DNA of 64,000 nucleotides. Origin: Epiperipatus broadwayi. Its lineage: Eukaryota > Onychophora > Udeonychophora > Euonychophora > Peripatidae. The notes beneath the pieces were generated by a model. That model was not told the DNA's origin, ran no database searches, and saw nothing but the letters and a program-made list of their open reading frames with translations. The translations under genes and the position numbers were made by a program. The stretch lies in NCBI GenBank assembly GCA_028023455.1, contig JAQFVV010012434.1:7125157-7189156 (forward strand), written 5' to 3'. Below, piece by piece: positions 8,191 to 22,540 of the stretch (the stretch's first letter is position 1; every line of letters begins with the position of its first letter).

Positions 8191-10683
8191 CTTTAATGGA
8201 CAGGCTTCAATCAATCAACGCATTGTCCGCTTCCTTTCATATTCAAACTTAAGTGATACTTCTATGAGATCTATATGATACTGATATCTCCATTTTTTTA
8301 AAAATATTAATTGTTTTAGCTATACTGTCTATACAAAAAATATATATTAGTAAATTAACATTATAAATAACTGCAAAATAGCACTCCGTCCTTCCCAAAG
8401 CAATATCCCAAATAAGGTCACAAAATTAGCGATTTTGTAATCACAATAGTTTAAAAAACAAAATTGTATTTTTTGTTTTTTAGCTTTCCGCATTAAATGG
8501 TGATTATATTTTTCAATATTTTTACCAAGTTTTAAAATGTTTTTTGTGATCTTAATTTTGAAATCTGATTTTATTTTTATTATTGAAGGGTTTTAAGATG
8601 TAGTGTTAATGCATCGCAAGGTTTTAACTGATGATGCATTTGTGATATAGCTTTTATGTATATTTATATAGTAAAAAGAGCTCTAAAGAAGTCTGTTGAA
8701 CAGTCAAAATTGTCAACTATTTTTGGAAGTATAGAATATAAAATATTGTATTCACATTGTGTTAAGTACATAGAAAAGAATGTTTGTAACATCTGCACTC
8801 ACATTTAAAACTTTTTTCATAATACTCTAAAAGATACTTCTCTTTTTACAAACTTGTTTCTATGTCTTTATAAATACTTTTTGTTGTATTTTTTAATGCT
8901 TTTTGGAATTTCTTAATTTCCTTAAAAGATTTTTTAAAATTTTGGTACACTTGTTTCTTTCTTTGGAAATGCTTATTTTGTCTTCTGACATCCATTCTGA
9001 TTTTTCAGTTTTTTTCTTCACTTAAACTTTTTAGTCTTTGAAAATATTTTTTGAAACTTCTGATCAGTTTTTTATGATTTATATTTGATAATATCTAAAA
9101 GCTTAAATTAATTTTTATGTTATTCTTAAAAGCAGTTGGCATATTCACTATATTGTATCTCAATCATTGGATAAACTTGATAGTTATTTTTCATTTTCAT
9201 TCAAAATTTGTACATAAAGAATTAAAGATTTATTCTACAACGATATCCAAATCAAGTTTTTTTTTAAAATTAAAATCTAAGTTCTATATTATATTTTCCA
9301 TGTTAATAATGAATTTTCATCCACTAACTATAGAGTCAATACTTTTACTGCTTAAAAAAGTATTAGTAAAAAAAAAAGTATACTTGAATCCAACAAAAAT
9401 TTTAATAACCGTTTTCTTGTTTTCCATGACCATATGGGATAACATTCTTTTTTTTTTTTCATTTTTCAACTTTGATATTTTATTCACCATTTACTACAAG
9501 TATTACATATTTCTACTAGTATTATGAAATTCTGCCTGAACTTAATTGTAAAATATTTCAATTTCTTCTAAGTTTGCTATAGTTCTTAGAATTAGTTTTC
9601 TAGTGTTGAATGGATGATCAAGAAGTTAATATGAGATGTTTTCATAAGCTTACATTTAATAATGATCAATTCTCACAATATTTTTCCTACAATGCCAGTA
9701 ATATTATTTTTTGTAGTGTTGATTTCAATAGTATACAAGATATTTCAATCCAATTAATTGAGTTTTATTTTCATCACAACAAATATTTTTGATTCATAAT
9801 TTATATATTTCAGTTTTTCAAAGGTTGTATTCTTGCAGCTTTGAATTATGATTTTCTATATAAAAGACATTCTCAATAAAACTTTCAAATAATTATTTTA
9901 ATCATACAAATTTAATCAAGTATGTTTCTCAGTTGAGTGTTTTGGATCTGAAATATTCATTTTGCAGAACTGTAGCCTTGTGTTAATTTTTAATATATTA
10001 TACAATAATAGTTTGTGGTTGCTTTTTTTCATGCCATGTAAAATAATGTTTACCCATATGTGAAAAAAGAAAAAACAACTTTCCACTGATCAGTCTTAAA
10101 AGCGTCATAATCATCATTCTATTTCTTTTGCAATGGGCTCATTCATAACCAAAATTACTGAGGCGTATATTATCAGGTAAAGTAGTAGTAGTATTGTATT
10201 TTTGCTGTAACTAGCTTCAAATTTATTAGTATTATCTAGAGAATCTTGGTCAACATTGATGATATGCAAAATCAATTTGACTTTGACAACTACTTGGAAC
10301 AAAATTAGCTTTTTCAATTGCCATATCACATAAATTGCCATACAACAATAATAATTTAACTCAAATTAATTCAATTCAAATACAATTTAAAAATTTTCAA
10401 ACATGGATGCCAAAATTTTGGAATTCTCTAGGAAAAAGTCAAATAGAAGAACCACATGCCTTTTTCTTGGAAACTGTAATAATAAAAAATTCATGCATGC
10501 ATTATTGTTAATTTATGACTGTTTTAATTAAAATATATAACATTTTATATATTTTCTCTTCAAAAAAGAAAAGAAAGAAGAAACTCCTAAATTACTTTTT
10601 TGTAAGGTCCTATAAAAACTGCTTTTAAATAAAAGACTTCATTTAGTTAATTTAACTGTAAAACATACAATATATTTATTAAT
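8191..10683. other. Long AT-rich stretch, no supported gene
   Basis: There are two small + frames, 9117-9527 (136 codons, ATG start, Ile/Phe/Leu/Lys-rich) and 9610-9792. Both have the composition of the surrounding DNA, no recognisable motif and no splice or polyadenylation context. I regard them as chance. Confidence 0.5.
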
Positions 10684-10777
10684 AATTTTTATTAGTCCTT
10701 TATTAGGCTAGTAATTATCCAATAATGATTATTCATTATTGGATAATCTCTAATCTAATGAATGACTAATACAAATT
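10684..10777. mobile_element. MITE/foldback, 94 bp (copy A)
   Basis: A near-complete inverted repeat. The left arm reads TTAGTCCTTTATTAGGCTAG..ATTATCCAATAATGA, and the right arm is its complement with a few mismatches, around a 4-nt loop (TTAT). A diverged relative with the same arm core (ATTTACTAGGCTAGATATTATC) is at 37085-37191. Confidence 0.65.
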
Positions 10778-10944
10778 TTATATACTTTTATTAAGTGATT
10801 TGTGTCAAAGTTGTGGGGGCAGCACATTTAACATTTATCAATTAAACTGTAGTTATTTGTTATATATACATATATTGTACCAACATTGTGTTGGCACATA
10901 ATAATTTTGTTTAAAAAATTATTAAAATAAAAATCTTTTGTCAA

Positions 10945-11395
10945 ACAAAAGATTAAAAGTCTAAAGGTTTTATAAAAAAAGTAAAGAGTTTTTTTCTTCT
11001 TCTTATTAATTGAAATATAAGTTAAAAGTTTAAAAACATAAATCTCTTTTATTTAAGAAAGGAAAAAAAGTTCATCTTAAAACTAAATAGTGAATGGATC
11101 TCAAATTATATATGTGCTTGCGACTGTAAATATAATGTATGCATATTAAATATTAAAAAATAAATGAAAGTTAAAAAATTAAAAGTCTAAGAGTTTTGAA
11201 ATAAAAGTTACAATCAATTAATGAGTCAGAAGGGGGGAGGGGAGTTTACTTTAGAAGCGTCAACTTAAAGTTTCATAAAAGAAGTTAAAGAGTTTTTTAT
11301 TATTAATAGTTAAAATGTAACATAAAGTTTAAAAATATAAATCTCTTTTCATTCGAGTTAAAGAAAATAAAATAATTTTAAAACTAATATCGAGT
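10945..11395 (+). repeat. Tandem duplication, about 140-bp units 235-245 bp apart
   Basis: The segments at about 10955-11090 and 11190-11390 align through AAAAGTCTAA, AAAGAGTTTTTT, AAGTTTAAAAA.ATAAATCTC and TTTAAAACTAA. They are diverged copies with AT-rich filler. Nothing coding is seen. Confidence 0.5.
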
Positions 11396-12488
11396 TTATT
11401 AGAATAAAATATACAGGTATGGAAATGACAAATTAATGTGTGCTTGTTAATAAAATATATATGTGCAAGAGTAAACAAAGAAATGATAAATGCATGTATA
11501 TGTGCATGTTAAAATCATATTGAAAGAAAACACATGAAAATAAATATTAAAATGAAATAAAGGAAAAATATAGTTAAAAAACACAGTGATGCTACTAATT
11601 AAAAATATAAAAACAACACATTTGCATGGCTACTAATTAAACAATCTCCAAAAACACTTAATTAAAAGATTATCAAAGGAATTTTGACAACAGATATATA
11701 GCTGGAGGATATCAAAATGATAACACGTCGTATGTATATATAATCAATTTTTTATTGGACAGTTAGTTGCATTTGAGATAACAGTTCAGTACAATCTATC
11801 AGTGAGTTATATCAGTCAGCTTATATATCCAGAAACAAGAATGCAGTGTTAAAACCTCAAAAAACATATGACTTTCTCCAGCCTGAAGTCCGATGAAAAC
11901 AGCCAACCTACCCGATAAAAGTGATGCCTGCATAACAACCTGAAGCTGCTCAATATCTAATTGTCTTAAAGAAAATGCCTCAGAATAATCAGTATCAAAT
12001 CTCCACAAGAAAACTTCAAATCTAACAGGTTACAAATATTTCATCAGAAGCAACAAACAGCAAGAAGTATCCACGTTCAAAATTCTAGGTAATAACATTT
12101 TCCTTATTTCTAAAGTAGCCATTGCATTCATAAAACCTCAAGAGTCAAGATTAAGAACTCTATAGCATACATAGATGAACTATTAATATGTGTGTTTAAA
12201 ATGTTGTGTGTATTCATGCATTAGTATATTTATTTCATTGTATTTTGTATTTCAAATATTATTTAATGCTTTCTCATAAGATATGATAGTGTGTGAATTT
12301 AAAATGTGCATGTGTTATTAGTTAAATAAGATTTATAAAATATTCAAAATTAGTTTAATAAATGTTAATCAAAATAAATTGTCTTTAAACTTAAAGCTTT
12401 ATTTGTCGGTCAATTCTTTTGCCACTATTTAAGTGAAACAATATTTTGTTATTGAATTAAAAATAGACTGAGCTAGTTAAGGGATTTT
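11396..12488. other. No gene recognised; one minus frame of unusual composition
   Basis: A 69-codon minus frame at 11799-12008 is less Ile/Lys/Asn-rich than its surroundings (it contains LQVVMQASLLSGRLAVFIG). It lacks an identifiable family and splice support. The rest is AT-rich filler. Confidence 0.4.
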
Positions 12489-12608
12489 TCGAGTGCTGGA
12501 TTATGAGCCTACTGTCCAAACATGTTAGTTCTGAACTAGCTGGCACCCAGGGTTTACTCTGAAACAAATAAAGTGTTTGGATAGTAGGAGTTTGAATCTA
12601 GCAGTCGA
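12489..12608. repeat. Foldback hairpin, about 120 bp
   Basis: CGAGTGCTGGATT and CTACTGTCCAAACA on the left pair with TGTTTGGATAGTAG and GAATCTAGCAGTCG on the right. The segment GGAAATGTGATCATGT just downstream (12625-12642) also occurs in the 189-bp repeats at 1690 and 2145, so this may belong to the same family as the LTR insertion. Confidence 0.6.
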
Positions 12609-12896
12609 GGTGGGCCACGATCTGGAAATGTGATCATGTCATGCATTGCATAACTTGGTCTGATCATGGGTAGTATTGACAGCTTTGCTATCAATAATAT
12701 TTTCCATTTTTCTCGAGCATTCCAGTTTGTTCACATAATATTTATAATATGTTATGTATAGATTTATTAAAAAGAAGGTTGAAAACCAGTTAAACCTATT
12801 TGGAAGATGAAGTAAAGATCTACATCAGATTGAATTCGGTACAATATATATAATAATCCCAGTGCATAACACTATACTAAAATAAATATACAAATA

Positions 12897-13044
12897 TTAA
12901 GTATTAAATCATCCCACATGGTTAAGAAATCCAGTACCACCCTCTGTTAACTAATATATAAATACAAATTCTAATGTATTTATATATTAGTTCACAGAGG
13001 GTAGTACTGGATTTCTTAACCATGTGGGGTGATTTAATGCTTAA
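12897..13044. repeat. Long inverted repeat, about 69-bp arms
   Basis: TTAAGTATTAAATCATCCCA..GGTTAAGAAATCCAGTAC..CTGTTAACTAATATATAAATAC on the left is mirrored almost completely by the right arm around an AAATTCTAAT-type loop. This is a foldback (MITE-like) structure with no coding role. The 121-codon minus frame that crosses it is an artefact of the two adjoining palindromes. Confidence 0.8.
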
Positions 13045-13061
13045 TATATATATATATATAA

Positions 13062-13302
13062 TATGACCAAAAGCATGTGAAGATCTATGATCCCCATGTG
13101 ACAATCTCATGTTGAACCAGGACTTGTCAGTTGGCTTATACCACAATCCCCATGTGACACATCTCATGCTGAACCAGGACTTGTCAGGTGGCTTATACCA
13201 CAATATGTGTAAGAGATTGTGGTATAAGCCAACTGACAAGTCCTGGTTCAGCATGAGATGTGTCACATGGGGATCATAGATCTTCACATGCCTTTGGTCA
13301 TA
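13062..13302. repeat. Inverted repeat with an internal 68-bp tandem duplication
   Basis: The outer arms run from TATGACCAAAAGCATGTG inward and are complemented by CACATGCCTTTGGTCATA. Inside, the block CATGTGACA..TCTCATG.TGAACCAGG through TTATACCACAAT occurs twice in direct orientation (about 13096-13155 and 13150-13203) and once inverted (13217-13276). The phrase TGAACCAG.ACT..TCAGTTGG resembles the SINE-like family at 8.0, 33.9 and 36.6 kb. Confidence 0.75.
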
Positions 13303-14756
13303 TTCCTTTACAAAATGTTAATACTAGATAGAAACTAGTTTCTATCTTGTGTGTAACTGATGTAGTGAAAATTATACTACAGAAATATTATGCAATATGT
13401 TTATTTCAACTTTTTTGGTTTTATTAACACACCTCTCATCATAACTTCACTAGATCACAAATATCCACAAATTGAGGAATTCAAACAATTCTCTATCACT
13501 ACCTATGCATTTAATGAATAATATTCACTTAATTATTAGTTAAGTTAAAAATATCAAATACCTGGATCTCAATGCTATGTTATATACTGATTGTAAATTT
13601 ATATAAATCAATTCTAAAAGTCTGTACGTTATTTGATTAAGAGCTACTTATATTTATTCATGTATACACAGATATCAGAATAAACAACTAAAAGACGGTT
13701 TTAAAATTTTCAAGATTTGAAGAAATAATAATCTCCTGAATTATAGTTCATTTAATCGTTTATGAACCATAGCTGAAGTCATTATAACAACCTTTCTTTA
13801 TATTTCTCCACAAAGCTTTGTTCTATTTTCTTGTGGAAATGCAACATTTTTTCCTATCTAATCATAATAATTCTTTTTTTTAATATATTGGATTTACCTG
13901 TAATGTTTTATATCAGAGAGGTAAGCTATTTTTAATAAAATTGTTAATTTTTGTTAATTTAAATGATATATTTTTCTTTTTTTCAAGCTCACGTTTTGAT
14001 AATATAATTTTGTAAGATTGCTTTTAAAATATATTTACTGTCATTTTATATTTTTTCCAAATTTTATTTTGAAAGAATAATTAAAATACGTTTAATGATA
14101 AAAATTGTGTTCATTTTGTCATTTTTAAAAACAGACATCATCTTTGAGTATTTATCAACATTTCTAAATATATATATAATTAAATATTGCATACAAAATT
14201 TAGGAATATTTTTTAGTTTATTTTATTCTTAAACAATTATGCTGGGAAGGCTCAAAATTGTATAATATTACAGATCAAGCAAAAAGTAAAACACAATGAA
14301 ATAATCTAAACATTTAGACACCTCTCTACAATGCTCTCAATTCCCATCCTCTAATTTATCTTGCTATCCATTTTTTACCAACGGTAGAATTTTTCAGCAT
14401 CTAAAAGAATTTTAAAGTTTCACAGGAATTCGAATTTTAGCTTCTGATATGTAATTGTACTAATTGTTATGTTACAAGGGATTTCTTACACAATATCTTC
14501 AATACTAATCTTTCCAAAGATAGATCTTATACTCCAAACTAAGTCACTTTATTCAAGCCTAATTATGTCTTACTATACTTCTTAAATATTCATACTCTTA
14601 TTCTGAAGATTTCTTAATATTTTGATTTTCCTATTTCTCATCTTTAACAATCATTTTCAATATATCTTTCATCTTGCCTTGAAAAATATGCCCAATCAAA
14701 ATTTTATCCATTTTGCTAACTTTCTTTATTTATTATTCTATTATTTAACTCCAAAT
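13303..14756. other. AT-rich sequence, nothing recognised
   Basis: No supported gene or RNA in about 1.45 kb. Confidence 0.55.
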
Positions 14757-14851
14757 AGGCATAAGCTTGTGGTTAAGACTTGTAGAGGTTCCTAATATTG
14801 CATTTTCACAGGCATATTCTTGAGGTTACAGCCTTAATAAATATTACTATC
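14757..14851 (-). repeat. Dispersed repeat copy (CTCTACAGGTCTTAACC family)
   Basis: The complement of this segment matches the two direct copies at 29168-29327 and 29513-29670 (AAGGCT.TAA.CCTCAAGAATATGC, CCTCTACAAGTCTTAACCAC). A third, shorter and diverged member. Confidence 0.65.
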
Positions 14852-15264
14852 TAAATTATTTAACTCTTATTCTGTCTTTTTATAATTGCGTACAGGATGT
14901 TTCACATTATGAATCAAATGACATTCCAAACAAACTTTTTTCTGAATAAATCCTATCTTCATTAAGATTGTTTAATTATTGTAATATTCATCTTTATCAA
15001 CAATCTAAGTATTGGTATAGTTAAAATTACACTAAAGAAACATTATTTTTGTCCAACCTGCTCTTTATATTTTTCATTTCATCATCTATTTTTATTGCTC
15101 AGTTTTAATTATACTGATTTTTATTTTAAATTGAATATAAGTGCTATCATTCTCAATTAATTCTTTATCAAGCATCTATTCATTTTTTGGTAAGTACTGA
15201 CATATCAGGAAATCTATTTGATTCAATGAATATCATCTACTACTAAAGTTTTTTCAGTCGTTCA
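14852..15264. other. AT-rich sequence, nothing recognised
   Basis: No gene, RNA or repeat boundary visible. Confidence 0.55.
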
Positions 15265-17335
<2,071 letters not shown>

Positions 17336-17400
17336 AGTAATAATAACAATAACAGCAGCAGCAGCAGCAACAACAACAATAATAATAATGATGATGTTGA
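17336..17400. repeat. Trinucleotide repeat tract (AAT/AAC/AGC/ATG)
   Basis: Short blocks of AAT, AAC, CAG, CAA, AAT and ATG in succession. The apparent Ala/Val/Ile frame on the minus strand derives from it. Confidence 0.9.
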
Positions 17401-17800
17401 ACAAATTACTCAAGTAATCTTAGTCCTGTCACCATGATTTTTTACAAAAGCTCCTGTTTCAAAGCCTAAGAATTTGCATAATATTATTTTTTTTGAGGAT
17501 AAATTTCAAGATATCACAAAGACACTCTAGTTATAAAAAAATTCAATTTGTGTGTAATGGATAATTTGCAAGAAAAATATTTCATTAGTGGCAGTAAACT
17601 TTAGTATTGCTAAGCAACAAGAAATTTTTTCCAAGTTTAAACACCCAAAAGACCACTCAAAATGTGCAATATTTCTGGTAAATTTAACATATATTGAAAC
17701 AATTATTAACAATTAACTATGTCACACAGCTTTTCTAAGATAATTTTGAATTTACAAAAGCTTTTTCTTTAAAAATAACATTTTGAAATTGCTAAACCAG
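17401..17800. other. No gene recognised
   Basis: A 61-codon minus frame at 17527-17712 has no recognisable motif and is probably chance. Confidence 0.5.
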
Positions 17801-18494
17801 TCGAAATGGCTCCTATACAATCACATGACGAAGTGATGGTGCCAAAACCTATTCTACCATAATGCCAGCATCATCAAGAACAATTTTTATGTAAGCAATT
17901 GCAAAAATATTTCAAGTCCATTAATGAATAAGTCAATTTGAAGTTTCAGGGCAACCAATGCAAACATCATTTAAAACCTAGACTTAAAACACAAGATTGT
18001 ACCCCCACCCCATGGTGTGAATGCCTGATATTCTGACAATAATTTGTCAAAATTTATTACTACCATGCCACAGAGGATATTTTGCACCATTTAAGACATT
18101 TCCATTCAAATCCATTATTCACAGATTCTAACTGCTCTCTATACCACTTCCACTCCACTTTCTGGAAGCTCAACCAGTTCAAGTGCCTACAATGCATGAA
18201 CCCATAGCTCCAACATTATACCATGGTGAACTCTGGAATAAATACTGCATCACTTGAGAGTAATACAGTACATCCACCTTATCAACCCACCGATCCAAAG
18301 AAGTTTACAATATCACTCCACCAACCAAAATGAACTTTAAATGTCCAGCACATGAACAATAAGATTTAGCATTGACACCTATAGTGCTCATCAACTAATA
18401 AGCACACTTTCTATACAGCCATGTTCCAACAAAACACTATTTTTACTCACCCTCACTAAATATATTACCAAATATTACCATATGCCTTTATATA
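17801..18494. other. Locally GC-richer, pyrimidine-biased segment of unknown origin
   Basis: This stretch stands out from its neighbours by runs such as CACCCCATGG and ACCCACCGATCC and by few A-runs on the + strand. I could not read a protein domain from it. It leads directly into the duplicated block at 18495-19063, which ends like a retroelement tail, so an old LINE-derived segment is the likeliest reading. Confidence 0.35.
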
Positions 18495-19100
18495 TTTATC
18501 TCATAATGCTTTTATAAAATTTATGTAAATCTAATTTGTAATATATATCTTGTTGTGCAACAATTATTATTCTTCCAACTACTGTAAATCATCTTTTTTT
18601 ATCATAAGCAAAATTGTAAACTCTCATAACATATGTAATCTCATGTATCTTAATTGTATCTAAAAACTCATGTTTTTCACATGCAACTTATGTAACACAT
18701 AAACAATAAGACAGCCATAAAAACTATAATCCTTCCCACCAAATAGACCCTATTTATATACAATCATATTTGAATCTAACACCAACCCCAACCCCACACT
18801 TCTGATATATTTCCCCTCATACTATCATGTGCTTCCATGAATTTTTCTCACAAGATCCTGTTTAAAAATTCTATGTAAACCTAATTTGACACCTTTATCT
18901 TATTATGTAATGATCATTCTTCTTTCTATTACTGTAAATCATGTTTTTTTCTCTTTCACATGCAAAATTATAAGCCCTTATTGCATATGTAATATCATGT
19001 ATTAAATTGTTTCTAAGATCTTATGTTTTCATATGTAACTCATGCAACCCTTTTTGAGTCTTAATAAAGTTTATCTTTGAATAATAGCAACAACAACAAC
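18495..19100 (+). repeat. Tandem duplicated block ending in an AATAAA and (CAA)n tail
   Basis: The segments 18495-18727 and 18841-19063 are diverged copies. Shared blocks are CTACTGTAAATCAT, GCAAAATT.TAA, CATATGTAAT.TCATGTAT and CATGCAACTTATG-like runs. The second copy ends with TTAATAAAGTTTATCTTTGA followed by (CAA)n at 19087-19100. A polyadenylation-like hexamer before a short simple repeat is the usual 3' end of a non-LTR retrotransposon. No coding sequence of such an element is recognisable. Confidence 0.5.
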
Positions 19101-19344
19101 TAAAAAGTTTTGAGCCATTTAATTGTAAATATTTCATGATCTTAAAACTGGATAGCCTTCATTAGTAAAATAGTTTTTTTCTACTGGACAATACATTATG
19201 AATCTAATATATAGGTATTTTGGTTATGTATCTATAATGCATAAATTTGTTAAAATGTGTATATGTAGAATATCAGGAGTTTAACATTTGCTATTCTATA
19301 TACAAAATATTTTATTTTTTAAAAATCAGAATATGTTTTTTATG

Positions 19345-19362
19345 CTTATTTTTTCTTTTCAG
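19345..19362 (+). other. Splice acceptor before the LRR coding exon
   Basis: A pyrimidine tract (TTATTTTTTCTTTTC) ends in AG at 19361-19362, seven bases before the ATG. This implies an intron in the 5'UTR and an upstream non-coding exon that I could not locate. It also argues against starting the protein at the upstream ATG at 19247, which would put 41 residues without a cleavable signal in front. Confidence 0.7.
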
Positions 19363-19369
19363 ATTCACA

Positions 19370-21707
19370 ATGCTTTTTATATTTATGGTTTTACTTCAAT
19401 TTATTTCAACATTAAGTGATTGTCCTTCAGAAAATATATGTTCATGTTATGAAAGTTATGAAAGACTATTTGTAAATTGTAATTCAGATATTACTATTGA
19501 TAATTTAAAGTATTATTTCTCTAAAATATTGAACCCTATTGATGATTTATCAATTAGCAATACCAATCTTACCACTCTTCCAGAAGAACTATTTAAGGGA
19601 CTTACGATTAAAAGCTTATCCATATCAAAATCCCCTATAATAAACATTAATAAAAATGCATTCAAAGGATTAGAAAATTCTTTAGAAATTTTATATTTAA
19701 ATGACATTAAGCTTAATGAAATGCCTTCTTTTAACAAATTAAATATTTTGACCATGATAAATATTAATAACTCTACAATTCCTCTAATAACGGCAGAAAG
19801 TTTTCAAATAGTGCCTAATTTATCCTATTTAGCTGTTATATCAAGTAATCTAGAGTTAATTTCTGACGAAGCTTTTTCTAGCCTAAAAGATTTGGATACT
19901 TTAATAATTACACATAATAAAATTGAAACTATAACTGCAAAAACTTTATATGGAATGGAAAAACTTAGAATATTAAATTTGCAAGAAAATATGATAAACC
20001 GAATGGATGCTGATGCCTTCAAAACTTTAGAGTATATAGAAAATATTAATTTAGACTTTAATAATTTAAATAAAATTGAAGAAAATGTCTTTTACAATTT
20101 TCCAAACTTAATAACTATTAGTCTAAGCAATAATAAAATCACAGAAGTTAAAAAAAATAGTTTTTCAAATTCATCCAAATTGATTGAAATCAGACTAGAT
20201 AATAATTTAATTTATGAATTAGAAAGCCAAGCTTTTAATAAATTACCTCTTTTAAAAACTATTAATTTATGCAAAAATAAAATTAAAGAAATCGTTTCTG
20301 AAGTATTTTTTGACCTAGAATTATTAGATTATATTGATTTATCTTACAATAACATTAACTCTCTAGAAAACGGAGCAATTACAAGATGCAACAACTTAGT
20401 GGAAATCAATTTTCAAAATAATAATTTTGAATTTCTTCCAGATTTAAAACTATTAACATCAGTTCGACATTTAGATTTAAGCAATAACAATATTAAAAAA
20501 ATCATAAATTTATATTCATCTGATCTGAATAATTTAGAAGGTTTAAAATTAAATGGAAACAAATTTTCAACAATTGATGACACTACATTTAAAGAATTTC
20601 CAAATCTTCGTCAGTTGGAATTAAACAAAAACGAAATTGAGGCAATAAAACCTAATAGTTTTTCTACTTTGAAAGCGTTACAGTCATTAGATTTATCAAA
20701 TAATAAATTAACAGTGTTATCTAACGACTTATTTGAAAATTTAGAAACTGTGGCATTTCTAAATTTAAGTTTTAATCAATTGGAAAAACTGGAATCTGAT
20801 TGTTTCAGTAGTTTATTGAGCTTACAACGTTTATATTTACATGACAACAATTTGAAATTTAGTGACGCTACACCTTTTGCGAACTTAATTTCTCTTACTC
20901 ATTTATACTTATTCAATAATAAAATAACTGATTTATCAAATAACTTATTTTTTAAATTGAATTTGTTATTAGAGTTGGATTTGAGAAATAATTCTATTAT
21001 AACACTGAATAGTAATGTATTTTTAGGACTAAATGGGCTTAAATTTTTAATTTTATCAGGAAACCATATAGAAGAAATACAAGAAAATACCTTTGATGAT
21101 GTGGTTGGATTATATGCTTTAGATTTGTCTCGTAATGAAATTAAAAGGATACACAATGAAGCCTTTTTTCAGTTAAAATTTTTAAGAATATTGCATTTAT
21201 CATTTAATCAAATTTCAACATTATCCAAAGAAATGTTTAAAGAAAACATTTATCTGGAAACATTATCATTAAATAACAATAAACTTGATAAATTACCAGA
21301 ACATATATTCGATCAACTTATTAATTTAAGGTCTATATCACTTAATTCTAATCAGTTCAACAATTTACAACCTACAATTTTTAAACGTAATCATAAATTA
21401 CGATTTCTCTTTCTACAAAACAATGAGCTTCAACAAGTGCCAGAAGGTTTACTAGATTCTTATGACCTGTCAGTTGTGGATTTGTCAGAAAATAAACTAA
21501 CTTCCATTAAAGAAAACCTTTTTAAAGGGATGCATAATTTAAGAGCACTATATCTAAGAAAAAATTCTATTGAAAATATTTCAGAAGGTACTTTTTCATA
21601 CCAAATTCATTTAAGTGTTTTAGATCTAGCTTACAATAAAATAAAAACCATTTCCGAAGATACATTGCTACGTGATGCAACAAATCTACTGTACTTTAAC
21701 GTAAATG
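19370..21707 (+). CDS. Secreted leucine-rich-repeat protein, coding exon 1
   Basis: This is the large first coding exon of an extracellular LRR protein, 780 of 842 residues. Residues 1-16 (MLFIFMVLLQFISTLS) are a signal peptide. Cys18, 24, 26 and 37 form an LRR N-cap (C-x5-C-x-C-x10-C). From about residue 55, 30 typical 24-residue repeats follow (LxxLxLxxNxIxxIxxxxFxxL), with a 31st begun at the exon end. There is no membrane segment. The ATG at 19370 is chosen because it opens the signal peptide and directly follows a splice acceptor. LRR solenoids of this class bind proteins or surfaces; the ligand is unknown. Chaoptin-like and LRRC15-like proteins are the nearest descriptive comparisons. 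Codon use is strongly AT-biased like the surroundings, yet the frame is intact over 2.3 kb, so it is under selection. Confidence 0.93.
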
Positions 21708-21839
21708 GTTAGTACATATTTTTATTAAATAATTATGAATTAGTTGTATTAATAAATTATTGATAATTAAATATTCCACTACAAATAATTATTATACATA
21801 TCTATTGGTTTTTCTATCTATTTATTCTTCAGTTTTTCT

Positions 21840-22025
21840 GTATTTTGTCTATCATTTGTCTGTTCATCCATCCATCTGATCATCCCTCTATTTGTATATC
21901 CATCCATTCATAAATTTACTCATTCACCTGTCCATTTATTTATCTAGTTAGCTATTTATCTACATTTACAAGTATCTATTTATTTAATTATCCATTTGTT
22001 TAACCATCCATCTACTTACTTATCA
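21840..22025. repeat. Degenerate CATC/TATC-rich sequence
   Basis: Interspersed TCTATC, CATCCATC and ATTTATTTATC units with many substitutions, the decayed left shoulder of the next microsatellite. Confidence 0.7.
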
Positions 22026-22291
<266 letters not shown>

Positions 22292-22540
22292 TTTATCTAC
22301 CTGTCTAACTAACTAACCAATCAACCAAAACAGCAGCCTACTAACTAACAAACCAACAATCAATCTACCAACCAACCAACCAACCAACCAACTAATCATC
22401 TAATTAATAAACCAACTAACTAACACACCAGCTAAAAAAAGCAATTAATTAACAAATCAACCAATCAACTAATCAATTTATCAACCAATCAATCAATCAG
22501 TCAGTCAATCAACCAATCGATTAACTAACCAACAAAAATG
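22292..22540. repeat. Degenerate AACT/ACCA/CAAT tetranucleotide tract
   Basis: About 250 bp of AACTAACT, ACCAACCA and CAATCAAT units with interruptions. It abuts the TATC block, with a switch of unit at the border. Confidence 0.85.

Noticed and set aside
9117-9527. 136-codon + frame with ATG, hydrophobic
   Set aside because: Composition equals the background, no motif, no splice or regulatory context. A 400-bp stop-free stretch in AT-rich DNA is unusual but possible by chance.
12922-13287. 121-codon minus frame
   Set aside because: It spans two palindromes; its internal repeats reflect the DNA inverted repeats, not a protein.
17336-17400. CAG-containing tract as a coding poly-Gln/poly-Ala region
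   Set aside because: Short mixed trinucleotide blocks in non-coding DNA; the surrounding frame has no other protein character.
19247-19369. Upstream ATG giving a 41-residue N-terminal extension of the LRR protein
   Set aside because: It crosses a good splice acceptor at 19361-19362 and hides the signal peptide that starts at 19370.
19513-21156. Minus-strand frames opposite the LRR exon
   Set aside because: Shadows of the LRR coding sequence.
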